Assembly: GCA_022432975.1 (NCBI GenBank)
Contig: CM039509.1
Location: 636,482 to 700,481, forward strand
Reading direction: 5' to 3'
DNA from: Begonia masoniana
Taxonomy: Eukaryota > Streptophyta > Magnoliopsida > Cucurbitales > Begoniaceae
Length of the DNA stretch: 64,000 nucleotides
Position numbers and translations under genes: made by a program. The notes below the pieces were generated by a model. It searched no databases. It saw nothing but the letters and a program-made list of their open reading frames with translations, and was not told the origin of the DNA. The first letter of the stretch is position 1. Each line of letters begins with the position of its first letter. Below, one piece after another: positions 24,008 through 35,913 of this stretch.

Positions 24008-26957
24008 TCACAAGGATCTATCACTTAAACTCATCCTTTCAACATGTTCATTAAAGATTTTGGGTGATAATCTTTTAGTTAATAGATCCGCTATCATTAA
24101 ATTTGTACTTATGTGCTCAATATACACCTTTCGTTTTTGTATCTCTTCCTTGACTGCCAAATACTTCAATTCCATATGTTTTGTCCCTTTCGAGTATTTG
24201 TCATTCTTTGAGAAGAATACAGCTGCGAAATTATCACAATAAATCCTTAGCGGTCTATCAATACTTTCGACTATACTTAGACCCAAGGTTAAGTTCCGCA
24301 ACCACAATGCATGAATAGTGGCCTCAAAGCATGCCACAAATTCTGCCTCCGTAGTAGAAGTAGCGATCGAAGATTGCTTTCCACTTCTCCAAGATATGGC
24401 TCCTCCGGCTAATAGGAACATGTAACCGAATGTAGATTTCCTCGAGTCTACACATCCGGCATAGTCTGAATCCGAGTATCCAATAACCTCAAGTTTATTG
24501 GACTTTCTATACATGAGCATGTAGTCCTTTGTTTCTTGCAAGTACCTAAGTACTTTCTTTGCAGCTTTTCAATGTTCCATTCCTGGGTTACTTTGATATC
24601 GGCCTAACATCCCTACTGCAAAACTTATGTCGGGTCGAGTGCATGTTTGAGCATACATTAAGCTCCCAACAGTTGATGCATATGGAATAGATTCTATTTC
24701 CTTTTTTTCCAAATCACTTTTCGGACATTGCATTTGACTGAATTTGTCCCCTTTCTGAATTGAAACTACACCAACAGAGCATTTTTCCATTCTGAATCTC
24801 TCTAAAATTTTATCGATATATCCTTTCTGAGACAATTCTAGTAATCTTTGTTGTCTATCACAGAATATTTCTATTCCAATTACATAGGATGCCTCACCCA
24901 TATCTTTCATTTCAAAATTTTTAGAGAGAAACTCTTTTATATCATGTAACATTCCTTTATTTGTTAGAAACTAGAAGAATGTCATCAACATATAGGACTA
25001 ATATGCTAAACTTGCTCCCACTGACCTTCATATAGATACACCGATCAACAGTGTTTTCTATAAAACCGTACAACGTAATGGTATCGTTAAACTTAATATA
25101 CCATTGTTTAGAAGCTTACTTTAGTCCATATATTGACTTCTTCAATCTACACACTAACCTTTCATTCCTCGTAAGAGAAAATCCTTCAAGTTGATCCATA
25201 TACACTTCTTCCTTTAAGTCTCCATTCAGAAAAGCGGTTTTTACATCCATTTGGTGAAGCTCTAAGTCATAATGAGCTACCAGAGCCATAACAATTCTTA
25301 AAGAATCCTTCTTAGAAACTGGAGAGAAGATTTCCTTATAGTCAATACCATCTTTCTGAGTGTAACCTTTGGCGACAAGTCTAGATTTATACCTTTCGAT
25401 GTTACCTTTTGAATCACGTTTGGTTTTGTAAACCCATTTACAACAGATTCGTTTAAACTCTTCAGGTAACTCAACAAGTTCCCAGACTCTATTGTCATCC
25501 ATTGATTTCAACTTTTCTTTCATGGCATTCAACCACTTTTCAGAATTTGAACATTCCATGGCTTCTATGAATGTGTCTGGATTCTTATCATTGCTCAAGT
25601 CACATTCATCTTCAAGTGAATAAATCACATAATCATTCAGAATTGCAGATCTTTTTGTTCTTACTGACCTTTGCAATTCTTGTGATTGTTCACTAGTGAC
25701 TTGTGCACTATCATTATGCTTATTATTTACTTGCTCATTTTCAGTGGTTTGAATATTCACTAGTTGTCCCGGTATGTTGTTAGACTGTGACACCACAAGA
25801 GGAACAATGACTTGATGAGAATTTTCAGGTGTAGTCTCCTCCACCCGATTCTCATGAATATTCACTTTTCGTGATTGATCACTCCCACTGATCTGACTAT
25901 TCTCAATGAATCGAGTATTTCCAGACTCTACTATCCTCGTACTATGATTAGGACAATAAAAGATGTACCCTTTTGACTTTTTCGGATAGCCGATGAAATA
26001 ATCACTAATGGTTCTAGCATCGAGCTTCTTTTCATGTGGATTGTATATCCTTACTCATGCTGAACAACCCCCAAATATGGAGATGTCTTAAACTAGGTTT
26101 CATTCCCGTCCACAGTTCATAAGGGGTCTTAGAAACTACCTTACTTGAACCCTATTCAACAGATATGCAGCAGTCTTTAAACTGTGCATTCACAACGATA
26201 AAGGTACAATACTTTTATTCACCATACTTCTAACCATTTTCATTAGAGTACAATTCCACCTTTCAGCTACACCATTTTGTTGTGGCGTACTAGGAATTGT
26301 ATACTGTGTACAAATACCTCGACTTTCGAGAAACCTTGCAAATGGACCTTTATATTGTCCACTTTCATCAAATTTTTTGTAATATTCACCACCTCTATCT
26401 GACCTCACCACCTTTACTTTTCTATCTAACTGTCTTTCCACCTCATTTATGAACGTTTCTAAAACGTTCACAGATTGAGACTTTTCATGCAGTAGATACA
26501 AATAACCATAACGTGAGTAATCATCAATAAATGTGATGAAATACCTTTCGTCGTTCCAAGACGGAGCATCGAATGGACCACATATATCAGTGTGTATCAA
26601 CTCTAACAGTCCATTGCTTCTTGTACCCTTAATATTAGATCTGCGTATGGTTTGCTTACCTTTAATGCAATCTATACACATATCCCAGTCATTAAAATCT
26701 AATTGAGGTAAAATTTCACATTTCATTAACCTCATTATCATTTCTTTAGATATATGACATAATCTTTGATGTCACAAGAAAGCCGAATTTTCATTAAGTG
26801 AACTACGTTTAACACCAACATCATTGTCAACATGAAACAGAGATTCTATAAATTTAACATTGAGATTAAATATATACAAACTATCTAATAAAATACCAGA
26901 ATCATAATAGTATTTTTGTTTGTACAATGTAAATAAACCATTCTCAATTAAAACCAT
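24008..26957 (-). pseudogene. Copia pol remnants: integrase, reverse transcriptase, RNase H
   Basis: In coding order: a GAG-pre-integrase/zinc-binding part (about 26,957-26,640, CIDCIKGKQT visible); integrase core (HTDICGPF, RSDRGGEY, GVAER) to 26,190; linker and RT start (WVYKTKRDSKGNIERYK, QMDVKTAFLNGD) at 25,865-25,116; RT centre with YVDD near 24,985-24,996; RT end (CTRPDISFAVGMLG); and RNase H (SDSDYAG, TSTTEAEF, ADLLTKRLSP) ending at 24,008. The catalytic motifs are still readable, but stops and frame changes break the polyprotein at about 26,770, 26,190-25,870, 25,116 and 24,950-24,560. Confidence 0.88.
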
Positions 26958-27039
26958 TACAATCCAACTTAGAAACAGAAACTAAATCCCTAGCACATTC
27001 AGGAACATAGAGACACTTTTCAAGATCCAAATGACAACC

Positions 27040-29151
27040 TGTAACAACCAGCACCTTGGTCAAGTATTTTTCCCGCGATTATTATGGTGTGAATTATGTA
27101 ATAAGGAGATTATAAATGAAAGTAGGTTTAATGGCAAGGATTGTAATTAATGTGAGCTGAATCGATATAAATAAAAAGAGGAAAGCCTAAAACCTCACAA
27201 AACCCCCCCACCAGTCGACTTTTCCCTTTCAGCCGACTCCCTCCCCTCAGCTCTCTTCTCTGTTCTTTCTCCGGCGATCAGTTTCTCCGATTTCTTCCGA
27301 TACTCCACGCTCTAGGTAAGACGTGGACAATGTGTTTGCTGAATAGTTATTTAGGGAGTTGGTTTCAACTAGAGTTTTAAAGTCTCGGGTTCATCAATGA
27401 TAGAATAATAGTAACATTTATGAATGTGTTCATTAATGGCATTGATAATTCGATTATGGATGCTGTGACATTTGGTTTGTGATTAGCCATGGAGAATGAG
27501 TCTGGTTGTTACAACACACACTTCCCTTATATTTTTGGAGATTGAACTACGCACACAAGGTGCTCGACTAAAGGACTTAGAAACATATATACTAGATTCT
27601 AGGATGATTTTTCAGTTAGGATTTACTAGTCATGATTTCAGAACATTTAAGGTTGATTATAACATTGAAATGTGAAATGTCTAGGTGGAAAAGATTTCAA
27701 GTGAAGGCACGACATTGCTAAGGAATCCAGGTAAGTGAGTGTGTTAAGATTTTCGGCCATTAGAGCTCTACATCACAAGGGTACTAGGTTAAGCTTGTTG
27801 TTTATAATGTCTTGATGTTTGTGGTTTGTACTATGATATATGTTGGATGTCTGAGTTTTCTCTGGTGTGATGCTCTGTTTTGCATACACATTACATGCAT
27901 TATGATTTACCTTCCAAAAATATGAAACGTCTTATGAACACGCCCTTTTTATGAATGAAATATGACAATGGAATGTATGCAACTATATTAAGTGAGGGTT
28001 GGGGCGGTTTGACCATGTCACTGTCTAGGAATGGACCAATATTACTGCCCGAGAGGGGGCCATGTACACGCACTCTGCCTACCCCCCTTCAGCACTAATC
28101 CCTCCTTAATATACGATATATGTACGATAAACAAGAATATGATTTTTTATTGAGTATGCATTCATGAGTAATTATGTATATGTTACACTTCTTACTAAGC
28201 ATTAGACTTATAGTTTGAACCTTATGATGTAGGTGACGAATTGAAAGGTGAGGATTTCAATCCAAGTGATAACATCTAAGACGGGTTGCTGGATGGTGCT
28301 CATGGCGTGGATTTTGTGCTGGGTGGCGATTTGACCTGAGGATGGTGCTCCTGGTCTGTTATGGTATAAGACAATGATATAGAAGAATAAGTAGAAAGGG
28401 ATTTTCATATGATGATAATTATTTGACTTATTCAGTACTTATATGTTTTTAAAGAGGATTATAAGATTAAACGTCTCCATCTGTTCTTTAGCCTTTCGCC
28501 ATGCGTATTCTATCCGAGTCTATGATTTTTACGTACATGAGTATTCTGGAAATGAGGTTTGAAGTCTATAGAAGATAAGAAGTAAGTGAATTTGAGCAGG
28601 AGTGCTGCAGATGTTAAGGAATGTTGATAATGTTTAGTTGGTTCGTAGTGTGTTTGTGTCTGGAGAAGTGAAGGAAAACAGAGAATTGATGTGTCAGCTT
28701 CGACCGATTATCGGCAGATGTTAATCGGTTGATGTTGAGCAGTGGATGTGTTCGGTAGATGTATTCGGTAGATGAGCGATAGATGTGTAGCGGTGGATGT
28801 TGATCGGTAGATGTATTTGGTAGATGAGCGATAGATGTGTAGCGGTGGATGTTGATCGGTAGATGAGAGGTAGATGTGTAGCGGTGGATGTTAATCGGTA
28901 GATGTGTGCGGTAGCAGTAGATGTGTTCGGTAGCGGTAGATGTGTTCAAATTTAATGCATTTAAATATTCAACACTTTTATGCCCTCGGTTCTTTTGGCC
29001 AATTGTTTCTATTATTTTAATTGATACATAAATATTGTTTTATCAAATAGTTTCATAACGATTTCAACCATCATAGATTTCGACTAAAGTTTTAAAAAGA
29101 AAAAGAAATTTTTCACGGGAATTCAAGGGTTATGTTAAAGAGGTCGTTACA
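27040..29151. mobile_element. Nested 2,112-bp solo LTR, probably Ty3/gypsy
   Basis: It begins TGTAACAACC and ends GGTCGTTACA, with the 5-bp duplication CAACC at 27035-27039 and 29152-29156. There is no internal coding region, so it is a solo LTR left by recombination. It sits inside the copia protease-to-integrase region, whose coding sequence resumes on both sides. A TATA-like TATAAATAA at 27166-27174 is followed by a pyrimidine-rich leader, which supports plus-strand orientation. Long LTRs of about 2 kb with TGTAAC ends are usual for chromovirus-type gypsy elements. Confidence 0.88.
28681..28945. repeat. Minisatellite inside the solo LTR
   Basis: Imperfect tandem units built from GGTAGATGTGTAGCGG, TGGATGTTGATCGG and GATGAGCGATAGATG. 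A unit of about 52 bp occurs twice (about 28,755-28,860) with shorter derivatives around it. Confidence 0.75.
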
Positions 29152-30193
29152 CAACCAGTATCCAGGATCAACCTATACGTCCCAATTCCTTCTATGTGAG
29201 CCTTCATTCCGTTTCCCATATACAAGAACTTTTCAGTTCCGTTTATGGGTTGGATCGAAAGAAATCCCTGTGTAACATGAGACACATGAGTAGTAGCACC
29301 AGAATCTAACCACCAAGTATTATTAGGTACTTCCATAATATATGATTCAAAACATACTGAAACAAATAATGTACCTTTCTTTTCCTTTTCGGGCATTCTT
29401 TCTTGAAGTGCTCAATCTTGTTACAGAAGTAGCATTTAAGCTTCTTTCGGATATGTCCCTCATTCACATTTAATGGGGATTTTCTCTTCTTCCGGTTCTT
29501 CTTACTCGGTCCTTTCTTGCTACCAGTTCCTTCATGCTGAAATGTCAAGTTAATGGATTGATTTTTTATTTTCGTCAACCTCCCTTCTTCTTGAATTAAC
29601 ATGACCTTTAATTCCTGAAAGTTCCATTTCTCTTTTATGGTGTTGTAATTCACCTGGAACTGACCAAATTCAAGAGGAAGAGAGTTGATGATGAATTGAA
29701 CCAAGAATGATTCATTCACATTCATCCCCAATGACTTCAGCTTGGCAGCTAGATTCGCCATACATGTCACATGATCATGAATGGATTGCGACCAATCAAA
29801 CTTCTTGGTCGTCAACTCACTCATGAGATTTCCAACAATGGACTTATCTGTAATGTCCGATTGGGAGTATTCCTTAATTCTCAACATGAACTCCTTAGCG
29901 TTGTCAGTCTTTGGCATCGATGGCTTAACATTTTCAGCTATCATCAACTTCATCAAGCTCATACATAGCCGGTTAGAACGCTCCCAAGTCTCAATAACAG
30001 ACTTGTCAGCTTCCGTACTGGTCTCATTAATGGCTGCTGGCTTTTCACAAATTAATGCTGCGTCTAAACCCATTACACCCAATTGAAATTGGATTTGTTC
30101 AGACCAATCAGCATAATTTAAGCCGTTGAACTTAACCAAGTTGTTGCCAGAAGATAACACATTCATAAATGCTGCAAAAACATACATGCTCAT
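29130..30193 (-). pseudogene. Copia gag and protease start, frame broken
   Basis: Gag runs from about 30,193 (or the Met near 30,166) and contains the usual UBN2-type gag region (WSEQIQFQL; NSLPLEFGQF) and a complete zinc knuckle CYFCNKIEHFKKEC (CX2CX4HX4C) near 29,400-29,445. Just after it the frame shifts into the one that encodes the protease active site WWLDSGATTH (about 29,295-29,330). The solo LTR then interrupts the coding region at 29,151. Confidence 0.85.
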
Positions 30194-30603
30194 ACTTTAA
30201 TACTTTGGGTAAACATTAATAGATTCAAACAAACAGTAATTCATTTCTTAAATCACCTTTGGGCAAAATTTAAGAAACAATCTCAGCTATCAATGATGAT
30301 ATCAAGATATACTTTAATAAACACATAAACATATTCAAATCAACATGCTCAACATCTTTGGATATATAACCATATTAATCTAATATGCATACATGTCTCT
30401 TTCATATTATCAATTACAAACATTGGTCCATCTTTGGATGACTTTATAATGTTGTAATCAATAATGTCAAACGTTTTGTTCAATCAATCATTAGCATTCT
30501 TTCATACAAAACGAATGATGTTTACACAATCGAGTATTGATACTTTCAAACTAGGCCACTTTAGCGACTAACTTGTTTCTTTTATATCAAGTATTCAATT
30601 AAA

Positions 30604-30960
30604 TGTAACGTCCCATAATCACCGTACATGAGAAACCAATTGAAATATCAAAAAAAAATAAAAAATCAACAAACAATAGCCGATTGATCGGCTGATTCTG
30701 CCGATCGATCGACACATTCTCTGTTTTGGTCGATCAGATCGAGCAAAACACAGTGCCCTTGCCGATCGATCGGCTATATCAGCCGATCGATCGACTGTCC
30801 ATAAAAAAATATTTTTATTTTATTTATTTATTTTAAAGAAAACCGACCAGAAACTTTAATGACCGGAAACCATAATCGACTGACAAATGAAAACTATAAT
30901 CGGTCAAACCTTTCAAGCAAAACATACTTCATGTAATCCAATCAACACAAACGGTGAACA
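30604..30960. mobile_element. Possible gypsy LTR fragment in the copia leader
   Basis: It starts TGTAACGTCCCATAATCACC, a typical gypsy LTR start. It then carries several self-complementary GCCGATCGATCGGC-type blocks (30,679-30,800). The far end is not defined and no target duplication is visible, so it may instead be an odd untranslated leader. Confidence 0.4.
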
Positions 30961-30968
30961 ACACGCTT

Positions 30969-30980
30969 GCTCTGATACCA
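30969..30980 (-). other. Primer binding site of the first copia element
   Basis: The minus strand reads TGGTATCAGAGC, complementary to the 3' end of initiator Met-tRNA. It lies two bases inside the 5' LTR border at 30983. Confidence 0.9.
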
Positions 30981-30982
30981 AT

Positions 30983-31486
30983 TGAAAGCATTATAAAACT
31001 GTAAATGCTATTCAATACTTTTATCCAATTATAACGTTGTTAATTCAATCATTCTTGTTAAATAGAAAATACAATTATATAATCTGTACTAACCTTGATC
31101 CATCGCTTAACTGTATTTTGTTTTGATGTTGCGAAATACTGTTTTTTCTTCTTAAACCTTTCGCCCTTAAGTTTTCTCTTTGATGATACAAAGATAGATA
31201 TTAATTGATTAGATTATCTAGTTGGAATGAAGAAGAAGACAACCATTCAAAGGCAACCCTCCATACTTACCATTTCCCTTATGTCTCTTCATTTATACAT
31301 GTTCAATCATACCTCTTCAACTATAATATATATTATCTTAATAAAGCTAAGGAGAGGGAATTCAAACCCAATTGACCTTATTTCTTTTATACTCAACAAC
31401 CATCACATTGAGTACTTTAATATAAAGTAAATGTAACTATAATTTACATGAGCCACAAATAGATTATTAATAAAAATAATCTAACA
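30983..31486 (-). repeat. 5' LTR of the first copia element
   Basis: It begins TGTTAGATTATT on the minus strand (at 31486) and ends GCTTTCA at 30983. It has the same length as the 3' LTR. Confidence 0.92.
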
Positions 31487-32086
31487 GTTACGTTTATTCT
31501 TTTATTTAATTATTTTGTTACACATAAATAATTAATTCATTGCCAAAGAATTTTCATAAAACGCGCCAGCTTACGGACGTCTACGCATCTTAGACTTCCA
31601 ACATAAAAATTTCGTCACAAGTTACAATTCACGACAATCTTGGGGAATGAATCCATAGAGATTTCAGAAGGAATTAGGAGACATTTCAATTTCGCTCTTT
31701 TCCCTCAATTTTGGTTGAATTTCGGACTTGTAATGCAAGTTTATACAAGGAAAAGTGATTATTTTTCATTATTTCTTCGTATTTTCTAGTAAAATAAAAA
31801 TGAATTGGAATATGGATGTTAGGACCACATAAATGTTTAATTTCTACCCACATTGTCAACGAAGAAAAGTTGACTGTAAAAATGAACGTTGACATGAGAA
31901 ATAATATGGTAAAATTAAAATGTACACATATTCCATAAGACTCACAAAAAACACCGTAGACATTATAAGCTTCAAATCTAAAATTCAACACGGCACGACT
32001 TCTAGATCATGCAACTTGGAAAGACAGACAGGGTGGTACGAGATGGATTATTGTTTCGATAGGTCGTCAGAAATAGAAAACGGATA
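31487..32086. other. Spacer with the SABATH 3' flank and a CDKD-linked block
   Basis: It holds the target duplication GTTAC and then AT-rich sequence. At 31,704-31,739 it has a block that matches 36,039-36,074 (CTCAATTTTGGTTGAATTTC, then TAATGCAAG). At the second site this block lies directly upstream of the CDKD exon copy. Confidence 0.6.
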
Positions 32087-33323
32087 TTATATTTTCCGGT
32101 GGTTACGCTTTATAAACGCAAAACATCCGACAGCGACGTCGACGCCGGAAGTGAGAGGGGGAAGGCCATCGATCTTCTGAGAGTAACGCTCATAAAGAGG
32201 GTCAATAATGTCGTCCCCGAAGTGTTTGCTGAGAACACTCTCAAAAGAAGCTCTGCTCATTTCCGCACTGATCACTGGAAACGACATTGGATTCGTCATT
32301 TCAACTGATACAACCTCAAAGAAGCCATTTTGCTTGACTAGGGTTCGAAGCTCCTCCTCTGATGGGCTGTACAGAGGCATATTGAATGAGTCAAGTTGGT
32401 CTTTGCTTATTTTTCCCTGCAAACAGCTCAAACAGACCATGTCCTGAGAGCTAAGTAGAGGAGTAACGTTAACTTATATAGCTAAAGCAAATACCTCATT
32501 GACCAAATCGATAAGAGAATCCTCCAAAGGCCGGAACACAGGTCCCATAGAGCACTCTCCGGGGAGCTTCCCCTCCGGCCGTGCAGGAAATATCATCATC
32601 ATCAGCCCTCCGGCAGTGAGCTCATATGCTCGGGCAGCTAAAAAGCCCTCCATGTCCACTGCAAACTGAGCTGAATAAGCCTGCCAAACTTCGTTTGGGG
32701 AATTATGGTAAAATATTTTGCCCCTATTACATGCAGGACTAGCCAAGTCCCCCAATTCCTTGGGAGCCTTGGACAGCCATTGAACAGACAAGGAAGAATA
32801 AACAACGTTTAAAGAAGCCTTGGGAAATAATCTGCCATGGAAGGAGCCGGCAACAGCTGCTGCAAAGTAATTTCTGTCCGGGGGAAGATTGCAGAAGAGA
32901 GTGTTGAAGTCATTGGAGACGTGATCGTTGAAGAAGACCTGGAAATCTATGAGTTTAGAGCTTGGGTTTTGGAGATGGAATTTTCTATCAATGGCTTCAA
33001 CCATGTCTTTCATTGATATGAATGTGTTTGGTCCGACTGAACAGCCTAAATCTGCAATTTTGAATGTTGCACTGAGATCACCATCATCTATCTCAAGGTT
33101 TTCTTCAATGGCTTTGATCATCTTTGTTTTCCATATATCAGCTGTATTTCTCTACAAACAGCAATACATATTCAGTTGTTTTCAAGTTTCAGTTTCAGTG
33201 TTAGTCATTTAAAAACCTGGATTGGAAGTCAAACTGAAAGTGAAGAACCTGAAATTTAGAGTTGTTGGAGTAGCTGCAAGGTCCATTTCCACTTTTCATG
33301 GGATATTGTTCTTCTGATGCCAT
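32087..33323 (-). CDS. SABATH family carboxyl methyltransferase (353 aa, three exons)
   Basis: Exons are 33323-33249, 33151-32495 and 32416-32087, with GT-AG borders in frame. The start MASEEQYPMKSGNGPCSYSNN carries the family's N-terminal substrate/SAM region ending in NSKFQ. Motif I ADLGCSVGPNTF lies near residues 58-69, SSLSVQWLSK in the middle, and the helical cap in the C-terminal half. SABATH enzymes transfer methyl from S-adenosylmethionine to carboxyl groups of small acids such as salicylate, jasmonate, indole-acetate, gibberellins or farnesoate, or to xanthine nitrogens. Which substrate applies cannot be read here. The N-terminus (PMxxGxGPxSYxxNS) looks most like the At5g37990/At5g38100 group, whose substrates are not clear. 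Length is normal, and no lesion is seen. The protein is probably cytosolic because no signal peptide is visible. Confidence 0.92.
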
Positions 33324-33370
33324 CACTCTCTCTCAGCTGCAACTCTACAGACGCATCTCCCACTCCCAGC

Positions 33371-33380
33371 TATATTTATA
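33371..33380 (-). promoter_or_regulatory. TATA box of the SABATH gene
   Basis: The minus strand reads TATAAATATA, 48-57 bp upstream of the ATG at 33323. This would place the start of transcription about 15-25 bp before the ATG, giving a very short leader. Confidence 0.55.
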
Positions 33381-34980
33381 TCCACAAACATACCAAGTTT
33401 CTATAATTTTTGAAAGACTTCTACACTTCACATAACTAGCGTTACGTGCAGGTCGCGTATACATATTTTTCCAGTACGATTCATGGGATATTCTAATAGA
33501 TACAGATAATATAATTATGTAAAGCTAAATCAAAACAATACAATATAAGCACATGGGACACAAAAATGTACGGTTTTAATTTTTCTAAAACTTTGTCAAA
33601 ATTTGTTTTTCATATCTTTTGACTCACCTACAACGTGCTATATAAATTATTAGGAACATTTCATTTTCTTGTAATAAATTATGGTTTTTGTGTCCAAGTT
33701 GCATGATTTGGAAATCGCAGTTGACATTTTAGATGTACGTCCTAATTTTAAATATTGCCATTGTTGCAATGATTTAGAATCCTCCACATTTGATAAGTAA
33801 AGTCGATGTTTATCGTAGCCTTCTCTTGTCCACACAATCGTTAAAGGACAAATATGAAATAAATTTTTGTATAAATCAATTATATGTTGGAAACGAATCT
33901 GAAATGAAAGAGGCGTTGACGTTTTAAGGTAGTTCGACAATGCAGGTTCACCTCATTACAAAAGTCTAAATTGTCTTTTTTTTTTTTTTTTTTTTTTTTG
34001 AACCTTAAAATTTACTATTCATCTATCTAAATCTCAAAATTTCAAAAATAACCAATTTTAACCTTTTGGTTCGGACACTCGGAGTGGCCTCCGGATGGAG
34101 GCCGGCTGGCCTCTCATTTTAAGTGGAAAACGACAAAGAAAACCAAATGGAGGCCCGACAACCCCTCCCCTCTTCTTCAAATCACACCTAAATCTAAATC
34201 TCTCAATACTCTCTCAATTACTTCCTTGCTCCGGCGATATTTCTCCACGTTCACGCCCAGTATGAAGTTTTTTTTTTAATTTAATCATTTACTTTAAGAA
34301 ATTTAAAATAATATTAACATTTTAATTTTTTGTATTTGTTAATATTTTTGTCTATATAAGCGATGACTTTTTGCTTTCTCCGGAGATATTTCTCCGCGTT
34401 CACTAACTAGGTATAAAGTATGTTTTTTTTTTATTACAGATTTATCTATCATACTGTAGTTAATTGAATTCTATTTGTTATCGTTTCTCGTACTGCTTAT
34501 TAAGTAGTGTGATTGCACTGTGTAAGTAAGTTCTGTCTAGGAGACTGGAATTTAATTGGACCATTAGTGACCCTCCAGCCTTTTTTGGGAACTTATTTGG
34601 AAATGAAATTCTGTCTAAGGAGATTGTCGAGAGCAATCTTTCCAGAAAATTATTCTGATCAGTACTTTCAACGGTTTAATTTTTTTATTTAATTACTTTG
34701 GTTTTAATTTTTTTATATTTTATTTCATTTTTATCAATTATATAATCTTTATTTTTGTATTTTTTTATTGTATTGACGTAAAAATATTATAATAAATTTC
34801 TATATATTAGTTATTTTTTATTTTAATTAACTTATGATTTTTGTTATTACATTTTACGCAAAAAAATTTTGTTGTTTCTATCTAAAAGACAATTTTAATT
34901 TAATTCTTATATCTTTTCATATATTTTCAATTTTATTAGAATACATATTGCTTTATTTTTAATTTCTATTATCTCAGCAG
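33381..34980. other. Repeat-rich intergenic region
   Basis: It contains a T run of about 23 at 33,976-33,999, a GC-rich self-complementary patch (GGCCTCCGGATGGAGGCC, about 34,088), and two similar blocks reading CGGCGATATTTCTCC / CGGAGATATTTCTCC (about 34,232 and 34,380). It is T-rich to 34,980. No gene is seen. Confidence 0.5.
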
Positions 34981-35289
34981 ATGAATGCTGATGTAAGTAG
35001 ATCGGTTAGCTGGACTAGCGTCATAGAATTTCAGAATTAAGAGTGTAAAGAGAAGATTGAGAAAGATTTGCTCAAATGCTCAGTTAGTCATTGTATGACT
35101 ATCAATTTTACCGGTTGGGAGTCGTTGGGAATAAAAGAGATGTTTGACCGCATCGGTCTGCGCGGAGTGTATACATTAAGGGGCCATATCTATGAGAGAA
35201 TAGTTTGCTTGTTCTACGCGAACTTGACAGCAATCGGGAGATCAGGAGTTTCAAGATTAAGAGACAGTTGGAGAAGTACGCTCATGTGA
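34981..35289 (+). pseudogene. Fragment resembling a plant transposon protein
   Basis: Open in one frame from 35,068 to 35,289 (73 codons). The segment ERIVCLFYANL recalls the FYANL motif common in plant 'putative transposon protein' families. Reading frames change upstream (ATG at 34,981, early stop) and soon after. Too short to assign firmly; it may be chance. Confidence 0.3.
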
Positions 35290-35913
35290 CAATCAAACTA
35301 TCTGTTAGAGCGATTTAACCATGGAGCGTAAGTATAGATTTTGAGATATATATAGATTTTGAAATGGTTTAATGTATAGCTGGATTTTTAAATGTCTAGT
35401 AGTCACTTTTGATGTATATATTGATTTTGAAACTGTTTAGGAATTTATTTTTATAGTTATATTGAATCTGGTTCGAAAATGCAGGAAGTTTTGGTTTTGA
35501 CAAATTTAAACGTCATGCCGTCTATTTTTTTAAAAAAAGAGTAATGTTTCGGAGTTTTAAATAAGGATTATTAGAAAAATGTTTTAAATGGATAGATTTC
35601 AAGTATTTTTTTTAAGAGTGATTGGCACTCAGAACCAAAATTTTCCAAAACTTGATTTTTTTAAGTAGGTTTTAAATGACGAGTTTTCCACGTAATGTCA
35701 GACTTCCGCTACAAAGGTTTAAATGTTATAAACGATGTTGTTTTAAGGCGATAAATAAAATTTAAAATTTTACAAGATTTGGGTGAACCTATTCATCATC
35801 AATCACGTATTCCCCTTTATTTTCAGAGTAAATTACTATCAACCCAGAAAACAAACCCAACTATCAAATTAAATCCCCCCAAAAAGAGAAAGATATATGG
35901 TACAAAGGACTAC
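35290..35913. other. AT-rich spacer downstream of the CDKD exon copy
   Basis: No gene. On the minus strand it follows the possible donor GTAGTC after the CDKD exon and might be intron-derived sequence; it has no further kinase-like codons. Confidence 0.45.

Larger units (their letters stand above)
23104..31486 (-). mobile_element. Complete but decayed Ty1/copia retrotransposon with nested insertion
   Basis: Two 504-bp LTRs (23104-23607 and 30983-31486) are flanked by the 5-bp target duplication GTTAC (23099-23103 and 31487-31491). In element orientation the order is 5' LTR, Met-tRNA primer site, gag with zinc knuckle, protease, integrase, reverse transcriptase, RNase H, purine tract, 3' LTR. 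That pol order (integrase before RT) is the copia arrangement. By eye the LTRs differ at about 25-30 of 504 positions, so the insertion is not recent. Removing the nested solo LTR leaves about 6.3 kb. Several frame breaks mean it is not autonomous. Confidence 0.93.

Noticed and set aside
28681..28945. Regular repeats checked as a possible CRISPR array
   Set aside because: Units are imperfect and contiguous, without unique spacers, and the genome is a plant's.
28614..28949. 111-codon minus-strand frame with Thr/His/Ile repeats
   Set aside because: It is translation of the LTR minisatellite, not a gene.
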